DNA from: Candidatus Cloacimonadota bacterium
GTDB lineage: Bacteria > Cloacimonadota > Cloacimonadia > Cloacimonadales > TCS61
NCBI GenBank assembly: GCA_027858325.1
Contig: JAQICU010000358.1
Location: 1-15,874, forward strand
Reading direction: 5' to 3'
Length of the DNA stretch: 15,874 bases
Position numbers and translations under genes: made by a program. The notes under the pieces are model-generated. The model saw nothing but the letters and a program-made list of their open reading frames with translations. It did not search any database and was not told the DNA's origin. Positions 1 to 7,379 of the stretch are shown here, piece after piece (the first letter of the stretch is position 1; each line of letters starts with the position of its first letter).

Positions 1-66
1 TTTAAATAATTCATCACCTGAAACTTCAGCACCTGGATTGATATTAACTTTTCTTAATTTCTCCAT
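1..66 (-). CDS. Partial CDS, N-terminus of an unrecognised protein
   Basis: Reading leftward from an ATG at 66-64, 22 codons stay open to the window edge. The peptide begins MEKLRKVNINPGAEVSGDEL and ends in FK. The start is supported by AAAGGGGAA just upstream (about 68-78 on the plus strand), at a good distance from the ATG. There is no signal peptide in the visible part, so the product is probably cytoplasmic. The family cannot be recognised from so short a piece. A possible promoter and a small palindrome lie directly upstream (91-121). Confidence 0.6.
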   Translation of the reverse strand, partial: MEKLRKVNINPGAEVSGDELFK

Positions 67-856
67 AATTTCCCCTTTAGTGAACTTGAGACAAAACAAT
101 ATTTTGTATAATAATTGTCAATAAACTATTTTATTAAATAACGTTTTTGGTGTAAAACGAAATCGTTATTAAACAAACTTGTTATTAGGAAATTGATATT
201 TATGAAAGTTTTCTTTAATTGTTGTGAGCATTATCTTTTACAATCGTAAACAAAGCAACTCTATAGGCTTCCACAATTTAAGACTGGATTTTTCATCTTG
301 CGCTCCTCAATGATATCCTTTGGTGTGATGATTTGCATTTAGCAATCAGCGTCAAGGAAAGTGAATGAAAGAAGGATAATTTTTAAATTGTTAACCTATT
401 ATTTGTTTGACTTTCTATTCATTATGCAAGAGCTGATCTCAGATTTACAATTTCAGATTTTTAAATTTTGGAAAATGATTTTGATAAGTTCAATTATCGA
501 TTATTCGTTAACTATAACGTTCCGTAATTTTTACGTTTCAATAAATGAATTGACAAAGAGTGGATGAAATATTTACTTAATTTGTTGTTTTTAAATTAAT
601 TACGTTTCGAAGAATTCAAAAAATTATATTAACTCCTTTTTTTAGACAACTTCTGTTTATAAGTGCAGTATGATACATGTTAGGCTGGATGGCATTAGAA
701 TATGCAAATAGGTTTTTGCTTTCAACGCGGTGAATTCCAAAGATTTGAATCAGCCTGTATTTCGCACAATTGAGAAAATGGTTCCGTGAAATTATCACAT
801 TGGGCAATGCTTTTAAAAACTCGCGAACCTGATATCTCTCAAAGAAAGGAAATAAT
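67..856. other. Long AT-rich intergenic region with no supported gene
   Basis: About 790 bases separate the leftward partial gene from the oxidoreductase at 857. Short open frames exist, but none has a good ribosome binding site or a recognisable product. Besides the palindrome at 91-107 there is a loose inverted repeat at 138-170 (AATAACG ... CGTTATT, with CGTTTT/AAAACG nested inside). The final part (about 600-856) is less AT-rich and may be an untranslated leader for the downstream gene, but no known riboswitch was recognised. A clear promoter for 857 was not found. Confidence 0.5.
91..121 (-). promoter_or_regulatory. Possible promoter with operator-like palindrome for the leftward gene at 1-66
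   Basis: On the minus strand a TTGACA hexamer (plus 116-121) matches a -35 box. It is followed by AT-rich DNA and an inverted repeat, ACAAAA-5 nt-TTTTGT (plus 91-107), between the -35 box and the ribosome binding site. The -10 box is not convincing: TATTGT sits at only about 14 nt. The palindrome's position would suit a repressor site, but this is inference from placement only. Confidence 0.3.
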
Positions 857-2005
857 ATGAGTAAATTAACATTTGGAATCATCGGGACTTCAAAAAAAGA
901 AGATGAGCAACGCGTTCCAATCCACCCGGAACATTTAAACCGATTACCATTAAAAATCCGCCGTAAACTCATATTTGAAGAAGGTTATGGAAAACCATTC
1001 GGAATTACCGATTCGGAAATTGCTGTTCAGACAGGCGGCATTGCTTCACGTCACGAACTACTAGCCAACATTGGAAATGTTGTACTTGCCAAACCTGTTC
1101 CGGCTGATTTACAAGAACTTCGAGAAGGTGGAATCCTTTGGGGTTACCCGCATTGCGTTCAGCAGGAATCTATCACTCAAATAGCCATCGACCGCAAGCA
1201 AACCCTCATTGCCTTTGAAGATATGTTTGTTTGGGGACCAGATGGGCAGATTGGCCGTCACACTTATTATAAGAATAATGAAATGGCCGGTTACTGTGCT
1301 GTAATCCATGCTTTACAACTGAAAGGCATCGATGGACATTATGGTAATCAACGCAAAACTATCATTTTCAGTTTTGGAGCGGTTAGCCGAGGTGCCATAT
1401 ACGCCCTCAAGGCACGTGGATTCAGAGATATCACGATCTGCATTCAACGTCCCGACCATGAAGTACGTGAAGAAGTACTTGATTGTCACTACGTAACTAT
1501 GCGAGAGGGTAAAAAAAACGAAGCGCGTATGCTGGTGATAGAACACGATGGAACCGAGCAACCGGTAACTGATCTGATCAGCCAATCAGACATTATCATA
1601 AATGGCACATTTCAAGATCCTGATCATCCCCTTCTTTTCATTACTGAAGAGGAAAAATCCAGTCTTAAACCGGGCTGCCTGATCGTTGACGTAAGTTGCG
1701 ACGAAGGTATGGGATTTTATTTTGCCAAACCAACTACCTTCAAAAATCCCATTTTCAAAGTTGGAAGTGTCGATTACTACGCTGTAGATCATACACCCAG
1801 CTACCTATGGGAAAGTGCCTCTCGATCTATTTCTGCTGCATTAATCGTTCATTTGCCAACTGTGGTTGCCGGACCTGAAAGCTGGAAGAAAAATGAGACA
1901 ATCCGACAAGCCATCAATATTGAAGAAGGCATAATTTTGAAACCCAACATTTTGTCGTTTCAGAATCGCCAGTTGTCCTATCCTTACGCACATATCGATG
2001 TGTAA
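857..2005 (+). CDS. Alanine dehydrogenase/PNT-family NAD(P)-dependent oxidoreductase, N5-(carboxyethyl)ornithine synthase-like
   Basis: This 382-residue cytoplasmic enzyme has the fold of alanine dehydrogenase, transhydrogenase and saccharopine (lysine-forming) dehydrogenase. The N-terminal substrate domain shows EQRVPIHPEH near residues 17-26 (Arg19), a catalytic-type Lys in VVLAKP (K79) and His in GYPHC (H99). The Rossmann region is IIFSFGAVSRGA (169-180), a variant of GxGxxGxGA. IVDVSCDEG (276-284) and VDHTPS (310-315) complete the active-site cleft. Family members either reductively aminate 2-oxo acids or form secondary-amine opines such as N5-(carboxyethyl)ornithine. The VDHTPS motif fits the opine/saccharopine branch better than classical alanine dehydrogenase, but the substrate is uncertain. 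AAGGA six bases before the ATG supports the start, and an in-frame TGA at 830-832 excludes a longer protein. The MATE pump follows on the same strand after 246 bases. Confidence 0.8.
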   Translation: MSKLTFGIIGTSKKEDEQRVPIHPEHLNRLPLKIRRKLIFEEGYGKPFGITDSEIAVQTGGIASRHELLANIGNVVLAKPVPADLQELREGGILWGYPHCVQQESITQIAIDRKQTLIAFEDMFVWGPDGQIGRHTYYKNNEMAGYCAVIHALQLKGIDGHYGNQRKTIIFSFGAVSRGAIYALKARGFRDITICIQRPDHEVREEVLDCHYVTMREGKKNEARMLVIEHDGTEQPVTDLISQSDIIINGTFQDPDHPLLFITEEEKSSLKPGCLIVDVSCDEGMGFYFAKPTTFKNPIFKVGSVDYYAVDHTPSYLWESASRSISAALIVHLPTVVAGPESWKKNETIRQAINIEEGIILKPNILSFQNRQLSYPYAHIDV

Positions 2006-2251
2006 AAGAACCTAAAGCCTTAAGCAGTTGATATAAATATAGAAAGTTCTTTAATGATGAGAGTTTCGAGAAAAGCGTTAGATTAAATATTGCTAATCTC
2101 GTCACAAATACCAGCATATATTATTTGTAATTCACCGCTAGAGTTAAGGTATCGGTACTATTTTATTTGACTTTCTATTCTGTTTTTTTCTTCCTGTTTG
2201 GGGAGGATGATTAAATTTGAATAAAACTTTTTGGAAAGGTCAAATAACTCG

Positions 2252-3622
2252 ATGAAACATCTAATCACTAATCATCCTCAATTCCACGCGGAAGAATTCA
2301 AACAGGTTTGGAAGATCGCCTGGCCGATAATTTTAACCAATATTCTGCAGGTTACTGTCGGTATTGCCGACTTTAAAATGGTGGGTGTTTTAGGAATCGA
2401 GTCGATCGCAGCGGTGGGCATGAGCCGCCAGGTAATGATGTTCATCATGATCCTGATGATTGCAATCAGCGGTGGAGCTTCGGTTCTGGTCGCACATGCT
2501 TACGGTGCCAAAGATAAAGCGAAAGTAAGCCGCACTGCCGGACGTTCTGTCACCTTTATGATTTTGGCAGCACTACTGGTCATCATGCCGCTGGGTTTGC
2601 TTTTTTCCAAATTAATTCTTATTCTGCTGGGCGCGGAATCTCAAGTTGTAAGTCTGGGTTTTTCCTATTTGCGTATATTGTTTCTGGGCAGCATTTTTTC
2701 CATGTTCAATTTCGTGATCACCGGCATTTTGCTGGGTGTGGGAAAAACCAAAGTCTCTTTGAATCTGCTTTTGATCACCAATACACTTAACATTGGTTTT
2801 AATTACATTTTCATTTTCGGTGTTGGCCCGATCCCGGCTCTTGGTGTAAAAGGTGCAGCTTTGGGAACGGTACTTTCCCGTTTCATCGGCTCATTTATTG
2901 GAATATGGATTTTATTCTCAAAACGTTTTCCAATCCAGATCAAACTAAAAGATGCTCTTACTTTTGATTTCCCACTTCTCAAGAAAATCCTCTTTCTGGG
3001 TGGACCCAGATCTATGCAGGGAATTGTAAGGAATTTTTCACGTCTATTTATTTTCAGGATCATCACTTTACTTCCCGATTCCACCCGGGCGATCTCTGCC
3101 TACAGTGTGGCAATGCAGGTGCGCATGATCTCCAGTTTTATTGGTTTGGCTTTTATGAATGCCGCTATGAGCAGGGTGGGACAGAATATGGGAGCGCAAA
3201 AACCGGAACAAGCTGAAAAAAGCGGTTGGCTGGCTGCCGGTATGGCAACCGGGATCATGACTTTTGTCGCTATTATTTTCTTCATTTTCCCGGAAGCGAT
3301 CATGAGTTTTTTCACAGATGATGTTGAGGCGATCCAAATGGGAAAAACTTTCTTTATGATCATTGCGATCAGTGAACCGGTGATGGCATTTGCTTTTGCC
3401 ATGGGTGGAGCTTTGCGCGGAGGTGGAAATCCAATTTCACCTTTCATTTATTCCAGCATTTCCGACCTGGTGGTGGTAATAGTTTGCGGTTATATAATGG
3501 CAATCACACTGAATCTTGGTTTTGCTGGAATTGCCATCGGAATTGCAGTAAGTTCACTCACTCGCGCTATTCCTTCCACCTGGAAATTCAAACAGGGAAA
3601 GTGGAAGAAGAATAGGTTATGA
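2252..3622 (+). CDS. MATE-family multidrug/cation antiporter
   Basis: The product (456 residues from this start) is an inner-membrane efflux pump of the MATE superfamily, which exports drugs or metabolites in exchange for Na+ or H+. It is hydrophobic throughout with about 12 helices in two related halves. It opens with a charged stretch and then FKQVWKIAWPIILTNIL, typical of the first helix. GGASVLVAHAYGAKDK lies in the first half, and the second half repeats the pattern with AAMSRVGQNMGAQKPEQAEK. The ATG at 2252 is preferred because GGAAAGG lies about 11 bases upstream. A TTG at 2231 would overlap that site and add only seven residues. Codons are visibly richer in G and C (CTG, GGC, GCG) than in the leftward genes. 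The substrate cannot be predicted. The neighbouring oxidoreductase could make an exported product, but the 246-base gap is no proof of an operon. Confidence 0.93.
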   Translation: MKHLITNHPQFHAEEFKQVWKIAWPIILTNILQVTVGIADFKMVGVLGIESIAAVGMSRQVMMFIMILMIAISGGASVLVAHAYGAKDKAKVSRTAGRSVTFMILAALLVIMPLGLLFSKLILILLGAESQVVSLGFSYLRILFLGSIFSMFNFVITGILLGVGKTKVSLNLLLITNTLNIGFNYIFIFGVGPIPALGVKGAALGTVLSRFIGSFIGIWILFSKRFPIQIKLKDALTFDFPLLKKILFLGGPRSMQGIVRNFSRLFIFRIITLLPDSTRAISAYSVAMQVRMISSFIGLAFMNAAMSRVGQNMGAQKPEQAEKSGWLAAGMATGIMTFVAIIFFIFPEAIMSFFTDDVEAIQMGKTFFMIIAISEPVMAFAFAMGGALRGGGNPISPFIYSSISDLVVVIVCGYIMAITLNLGFAGIAIGIAVSSLTRAIPSTWKFKQGKWKKNRL

Positions 3623-3631
3623 TGGCAACAG

Positions 3632-3710
3632 ACTTGTTCGCAACAAAGTGTGAAACGAGAATACGGCTTTTGAATACCCAACATCGAACAAGGAATGACC
3701 ATTGAAGAAG
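3632..3710. repeat. Probable dispersed intergenic repeat fragment
   Basis: Just after the MATE stop comes a small hairpin, ACTTGTT-CGC-AACAAAGT with one bulged base (3632-3649). AT-rich sequence follows, containing ATCGAACAAGGAATGACC. This run resembles degenerate repeats I associate with intergenic DNA of FCB-group genomes, but only one copy is present here, so the call rests on recognition. The hairpin could also weakly end MATE transcription, although no T-tract follows it. Confidence 0.35.
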
Positions 3711-3746
3711 TAATTAAATCCCGTTGGGATTTGGTGAGATGTGCAG

Positions 3747-3781
3747 ACTTGTCCTAAGCTTTAAAAGGTTTTGGGATAAGT
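3747..3781. repeat. Inverted repeat in the convergent intergenic region
   Basis: ACTTGTCCTAA (3747-3757) pairs along its full length with TTGGGATAAGT (3771-3781) as RNA, using two G-U wobbles, around a 13-base loop. No T-run flanks it on either strand, so it is not a classic terminator. It lies between two convergent genes, where it may act as a transcript end or be a mobile palindromic repeat. Confidence 0.45.
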
Positions 3782-3825
3782 TGCAGAGATTCTTCGCAGA
3801 TAAAGCTACAAGACACCTCATAATG

Positions 3826-3865
3826 ACGGATTTCAATCCGTGTTCATCCATGTGAATCTGTGAGC
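3826..3865. repeat. Small palindrome running into a threefold 10-bp degenerate repeat
   Basis: ACGGATT-TC-AATCCGT (3826-3841) is a 7-bp palindrome with a 2-base centre. Its right arm starts three consecutive 10-base units: ATCCGTGTTC (3836-3845), ATCCATGTGA (3846-3855) and ATCTGTGAGC (3856-3865). All begin with ATC and carry a TGTG-like core. The block ends 26 bases beyond the AlkD stop codon, so it lies in the 3' flank of that gene. Confidence 0.5.
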
Positions 3866-3891
3866 TTTATTTTGTTCGTTTTTGTTCGTTG

Positions 3892-4575
3892 CTAAACCTT
3901 CCCCTGATTCTTAAGCCACTTCAAAGCTTCTCTTTTACTGAGATTTGCAAGTTCATTGTTTTCTACAAAGTTTATTACAAACTGTGCATCTGTTTTAGAG
4001 TATTCACGCAAGATCCAGCCGATAGCTTTATTGATGAAAAATTCTTTACTGCCGTTCAGAGACATAATGATACTTCCCATCAGCATTTCATCTGTGTTCT
4101 CTTTATAACTAAGTTGAAATAAAAGACAGGTTCGCTGCAGCCACATATTTCCACTTTTCATCCATTTATCGATGTATTTATCACGCAGATGAGGGAATCT
4201 TTTTAAGTGTTCTCCCACCAGCCAGGAAGCAATTCCATCTACACTGTCCCACCACGATTTTGTGACAATAAGCTGCTCGAAAAGTTCGATGAAATCTTCA
4301 TCCCACTTTTTGGTGAATTTTCGCAAGATACCCATTGCAACATATTGAAATTCCCGTTCAGGAAGATCCCATAGATCCAAAGTGATCTGTTTCAATTCCG
4401 TTATTTTGGGTAGACCATTTTCTTTTATGAAATCTTTGAAAAGCTCTTTTCGTTTCGGTGTTTTTATTCCCAAATATGGAAAAAGGTTCTTCATATATTT
4501 TGCCATTGGTTCGGCGTTGGCAGGGTTAGCATTTGCTTTGAATGATTTTACTAAAGGCTTGATATAACTGTGCAT
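3892..4575 (-). CDS. alkD: AlkD-type DNA alkylation repair glycosylase
   Basis: This 227-residue protein belongs to the HEAT-like-repeat DNA glycosylases (DNA_alkylation family), which excise bulky and positively charged alkylpurines such as 3-methyladenine and 7-methylguanine. It is all-alpha with short repeated helices and no signal peptide. Functional residues known from Bacillus cereus AlkD occur at the same numbers: Trp109 and Asp113 in KSWWDSVD, Arg148 in WLQRTCLL and Trp187 in AIGWILREY. Asp113 and the two Trp residues form the lesion-binding cleft. Length is usual for the family. The start is backed by AAGGAG eight bases before the ATG. The gene lies 223 bases downstream of the transglutaminase-like gene on the same strand and is probably transcribed separately. 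The intact active site makes it very likely functional. Confidence 0.93.
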   Translation of the reverse strand: MHSYIKPLVKSFKANANPANAEPMAKYMKNLFPYLGIKTPKRKELFKDFIKENGLPKITELKQITLDLWDLPEREFQYVAMGILRKFTKKWDEDFIELFEQLIVTKSWWDSVDGIASWLVGEHLKRFPHLRDKYIDKWMKSGNMWLQRTCLLFQLSYKENTDEMLMGSIIMSLNGSKEFFINKAIGWILREYSKTDAQFVINFVENNELANLSKREALKWLKNQGKV

Positions 4576-4684
4576 TGAATAATCTCCTTAGTTCTCTGTG
4601 ATTATAGTGTTGAAAGCTAAGAGCATAATTTATCCTTTTTAATTTTCTCTTGTTTTGTCTTCCTCAGTCTTATTCATTTTTTCA

Positions 4685-4697
4685 ACCTTCAGAAGGT
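4685..4697. repeat. Short palindrome upstream of alkD
   Basis: ACCTTC-A-GAAGGT forms a 6-bp stem about 110 bases upstream of the alkD start, in the gap below the transglutaminase-like gene. It is too far from the alkD start to be a proximal operator and has no T-tract. It may be part of a longer intergenic repeat that continues to about 4790. Confidence 0.3.
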
Positions 4698-4756
4698 CGA
4701 GAAATGTAGAAAGCCCACAATCTTCCGAAAGTTTTTATTTGTTTACCGCTGTCGTT

Positions 4757-4785
4757 TTGCTTCGCAAAGCCAACAATAATCGTTC
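4757..4785. repeat. Degenerate repeat shared with 8259-8280
   Basis: The plus-strand sequence TTTGCTTCGCAAAGCCAACAATAATCG contains a 5-bp stem (TTTGC-TTC-GCAAA). It aligns with CTGCTTCGTAAGGCAATAACAACG at about 8257-8280. Both sit just downstream of a leftward gene: the transglutaminase-like gene here, the protease there. The first base of this element lies 42 bases past the transglutaminase stop. It could serve as a shared 3'-end element or be a dispersed repeat; the similarity is visible but short. Confidence 0.35.
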
Positions 4786-4798
4786 GTTACAATATCTC

Positions 4799-7375
4799 CT
4801 ATTTCACCTTCTTCAAAAGCAGATCTGCAATTCCCATATTATAACCAACGGATGAAAAGATGATTTCATTTTCTTTATTCAAAAGGAAAATAACCGGATA
4901 GTTTTCAATATCTTCAGAAATAATCTTATCTCCCTTAATAATCTTGAATTTTCCTCTCAGATCATCTAGGTCAGCGATCGCTCTAATCTCTGAATATAAA
5001 ATAAGATCAACATTACTTTTTTGGAATTCCTCCGTTTTTACAGAAAGCTGCTCGCGCATTCTTTCTTCCGGTTCGGAGGGAATTTCTCCCCGCACAAAAA
5101 GAAGTTTGAAACCAAGCGAATCGCCTTCTTTAATAATCTTGATCATATTTTGTTTAGTTTTATCACTCCATTTATCAGAATTATCAAGATATTCTTTCGG
5201 CGTGTTCAATTCAATCCTCACCGAGTCTAATCCAGCGATCGATCTGATAATAATGTTCGCATCACCATTTCCATTTCGCACGAATGATTCGATATAAATA
5301 TTGTCACCATCTTTATAACGATAATCTGCTTTATAATCGAGTGAATCATTTTCGCCATCAAAATAGGTGTTGGAAATCGTTCCTTCTTCGCTTAATTTTG
5401 CAATCAGGAAATTTTCATAAGAATCGGCTTTTACTTTTTCTCCATCAACGAAAATGGAGATAGTAATAAATTTCTTTTCATCCTGCTCTTCTTTTTTCTT
5501 TTTCTCTTCCACCGCTACAAACTCTTTTCCATCAAAAAATTCTAATCTTCCTTTCCATTGAATGGGAACACCAAGCAGCTTCAAAGTGGAATTGATCAGC
5601 TTTGTACGATAAAATTCGGGAACGATCTTCATATTTAGAATATCGTTTGGATTGATGCTTCCAGAAAAATATGTCCACACAAAATCTTCATCGACCGTGA
5701 TATTTTTATCGACCCATTTGATAACTCGTTTCACTGTTTTGGCAGAATTTTTGCATATGAGTTTTTCGATTTTGGGATAGAAATCTTTTTGCCAACCATT
5801 TTGCGGAGGAGTTGCACTGCGCCGGGTGAAACCGATTACATTTTCCACAAAAATGGAATCCGGAATATTTGGAAAGTTATTTTTAGCTTTGATAAAAATA
5901 TCCACAACCGTTTGGATTGCGGTCGAATCTGGAATTTCACAGAGTTCTTTGATGTCCCACTTTTCTATCATATTCACAATAATTTTTCTTCTTAGCGGAT
6001 CGCTGGTTTTTTCTAATAAATATAGATATTGTTTTAAATTACCGGCTATATCGTCACACTTTTTCAGAAATTCTTTCCTGTTTTCAAAAAAAGTACTGTC
6101 CTGCTTTTCTAAATTTTTTGACAGATCATAATATTCCGCTAACTCGATGCTGTTTTTCTGATTGTTAAGCCTGTCCTTTCTTTTAAGATCAGCATTTTCT
6201 CTCATCAATTTATATTTGTCGCCGAGAAATTGTTTTTGCTCTGCTTTATCAGAATTATCGAAAGGAAGAGGGAAAAGGAAAGTGAACTGTTCATCAAAAT
6301 TTTTATCTTCTGATAATGCAATTTCTAAAGAATTATTTTCCATCGTATTCAAAATGGAATATCCGAGTTTATCATCTTTGAAAGCAGTAACAAAGACAGT
6401 TCCTTTACCGAGTGGAATATTCACCAAACCTTTCTCATCTGTTTTCAGTTCAGTTATAGGGAATAATCCTCCGTAAGTAGCTGCATAAAGAACTACGGTG
6501 GCATCCGTTACAAGTTTATCATTCGTATCTTTAATTTTGATCTGAACATATTCAAAATCGGTATAATATTCTATCGAGCTGATTGTAGTAACATTGTCTT
6601 CTTGTTTTATCGTATTTTTGCTCTCATAATTTCCAAAAGCTCTCGAAGTTATCAATGTTGCTCGTTGTGAAGTTTTTGTGAACCAAGCTTTATTCAGCAT
6701 ATTAGCCGGTTCGGCTCCACCGGTATATTTCCAACCATCCGGAGTCCAGATCTCTACCCAGGCATGGTTATTATTTGTAAAATTCCAAAAAGGAACACTT
6801 GCTGTGCGGGTAGGAATCCCCACACTTCGAGCAGCAGCAATATAAATTATCATCATCTCTTCACAGCGTCCGATACCTCTTTTTATAGTTGTGAGAGGTG
6901 CTTGATCTCTGCCGCTGGTTTGTTTGAACGTCATTTGTTCCAAAGCCCATAAATTCACTAAAATCGCAGCTTCCTCGATATCTTCGACTTCTTCTACGAG
7001 CGGTTTAAGTTCAGTATAGAATTTTTCACGCCAATCTTCCAGTGGTTCTTGAGAAACACGATGCGGAAGAACAAAATGTTTGAAAATATCTTCGGAATAA
7101 TTCGCATATTTGAACTCTTTTGCCTTGATCGCGAATTCTATATTCGTCATCAGATAATCTTCAGTGAGAACTGCCAGATCGTTATTGCTGCAATTTTCTA
7201 ACAAAAAATTCAAATAACTTAGTGTGTCTCCCTCTTTAGTTTTCAATAATTGTGATAATTCAATTGTATTTTCCCCAGAATATTTTTCAATTTTTTCTGC
7301 GATTGTCAGCTCGTTTGCATTCAAAATTGCTAATGAAAAATGCAATAATATAACCAATAATTTTTTCTTGATCAA
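4799..7375 (-). CDS. Exported transglutaminase-like protein with degenerate second module and thioredoxin-like tail
   Basis: This large (858-residue) secreted or periplasmic protein has a basic, hydrophobic signal peptide (residues 1-20, cleavage near NANE). A transglutaminase core spans about 130-245: Cys171 in GIGRCEEMM, His204 in NNNHAWVEIW, then WKYTGGAEPANMLNKAWF, where the third catalytic position appears as Glu222 rather than the usual Asp. Family members are thiol hydrolases or transferases acting on peptides or amides. A beta-rich carboxypeptidase-regulatory-like segment follows (270-355), then a charged helical region. Residues 545-622 again look transglutaminase-like (IKWVDKNI, LLGVPIQWKGR, FFDGKEF) but lack Cys and His. 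The last 110 residues suggest a thioredoxin-like fold without CXXC. The only start is a TTG with AGAGGA directly abutting it, so the exact N-terminus is uncertain. It lies four bases after the phosphodiesterase stop, indicating one operon. Confidence 0.82.
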   Translation of the reverse strand: MIKKKLLVILLHFSLAILNANELTIAEKIEKYSGENTIELSQLLKTKEGDTLSYLNFLLENCSNNDLAVLTEDYLMTNIEFAIKAKEFKYANYSEDIFKHFVLPHRVSQEPLEDWREKFYTELKPLVEEVEDIEEAAILVNLWALEQMTFKQTSGRDQAPLTTIKRGIGRCEEMMIIYIAAARSVGIPTRTASVPFWNFTNNNHAWVEIWTPDGWKYTGGAEPANMLNKAWFTKTSQRATLITSRAFGNYESKNTIKQEDNVTTISSIEYYTDFEYVQIKIKDTNDKLVTDATVVLYAATYGGLFPITELKTDEKGLVNIPLGKGTVFVTAFKDDKLGYSILNTMENNSLEIALSEDKNFDEQFTFLFPLPFDNSDKAEQKQFLGDKYKLMRENADLKRKDRLNNQKNSIELAEYYDLSKNLEKQDSTFFENRKEFLKKCDDIAGNLKQYLYLLEKTSDPLRRKIIVNMIEKWDIKELCEIPDSTAIQTVVDIFIKAKNNFPNIPDSIFVENVIGFTRRSATPPQNGWQKDFYPKIEKLICKNSAKTVKRVIKWVDKNITVDEDFVWTYFSGSINPNDILNMKIVPEFYRTKLINSTLKLLGVPIQWKGRLEFFDGKEFVAVEEKKKKEEQDEKKFITISIFVDGEKVKADSYENFLIAKLSEEGTISNTYFDGENDSLDYKADYRYKDGDNIYIESFVRNGNGDANIIIRSIAGLDSVRIELNTPKEYLDNSDKWSDKTKQNMIKIIKEGDSLGFKLLFVRGEIPSEPEERMREQLSVKTEEFQKSNVDLILYSEIRAIADLDDLRGKFKIIKGDKIISEDIENYPVIFLLNKENEIIFSSVGYNMGIADLLLKKVK

Positions 7376-7379
7376 TCCT

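Noticed and set aside
361..567. A 68-codon plus-strand open frame in the AT-rich gap
   Set aside because: Initiator GTG/ATG without a good ribosome binding site, low-complexity Phe/Ile-rich product and no recognisable family. Open frames of this size are expected in such DNA.
616..972. A 118-codon minus-strand open frame overlapping the start of the oxidoreductase gene
   Set aside because: It runs antisense through the well-supported 857-2005 coding region, and its remaining part shows no known motif.
406..2180. Exact 15-base direct repeat TTTGACTTTCTATTC at 406-420 and 2166-2180
   Set aside because: It contains a -35-like TTGACT, but neither copy has a -10 box at the right distance. One 15-base match in AT-rich DNA is compatible with chance.
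2207..2224. Five-codon leader frame (MIKFE) after GGGGAGG
   Set aside because: The ribosome binding site directly abuts the ATG with no spacer, and there is no attenuator structure or codon bias to suggest a regulatory peptide.
2231..2251. TTG start for the MATE pump, seven codons upstream
   Set aside because: The GGAAAGG that serves the ATG at 2252 would lie inside the coding sequence, and no ribosome binding site is well placed for the TTG.
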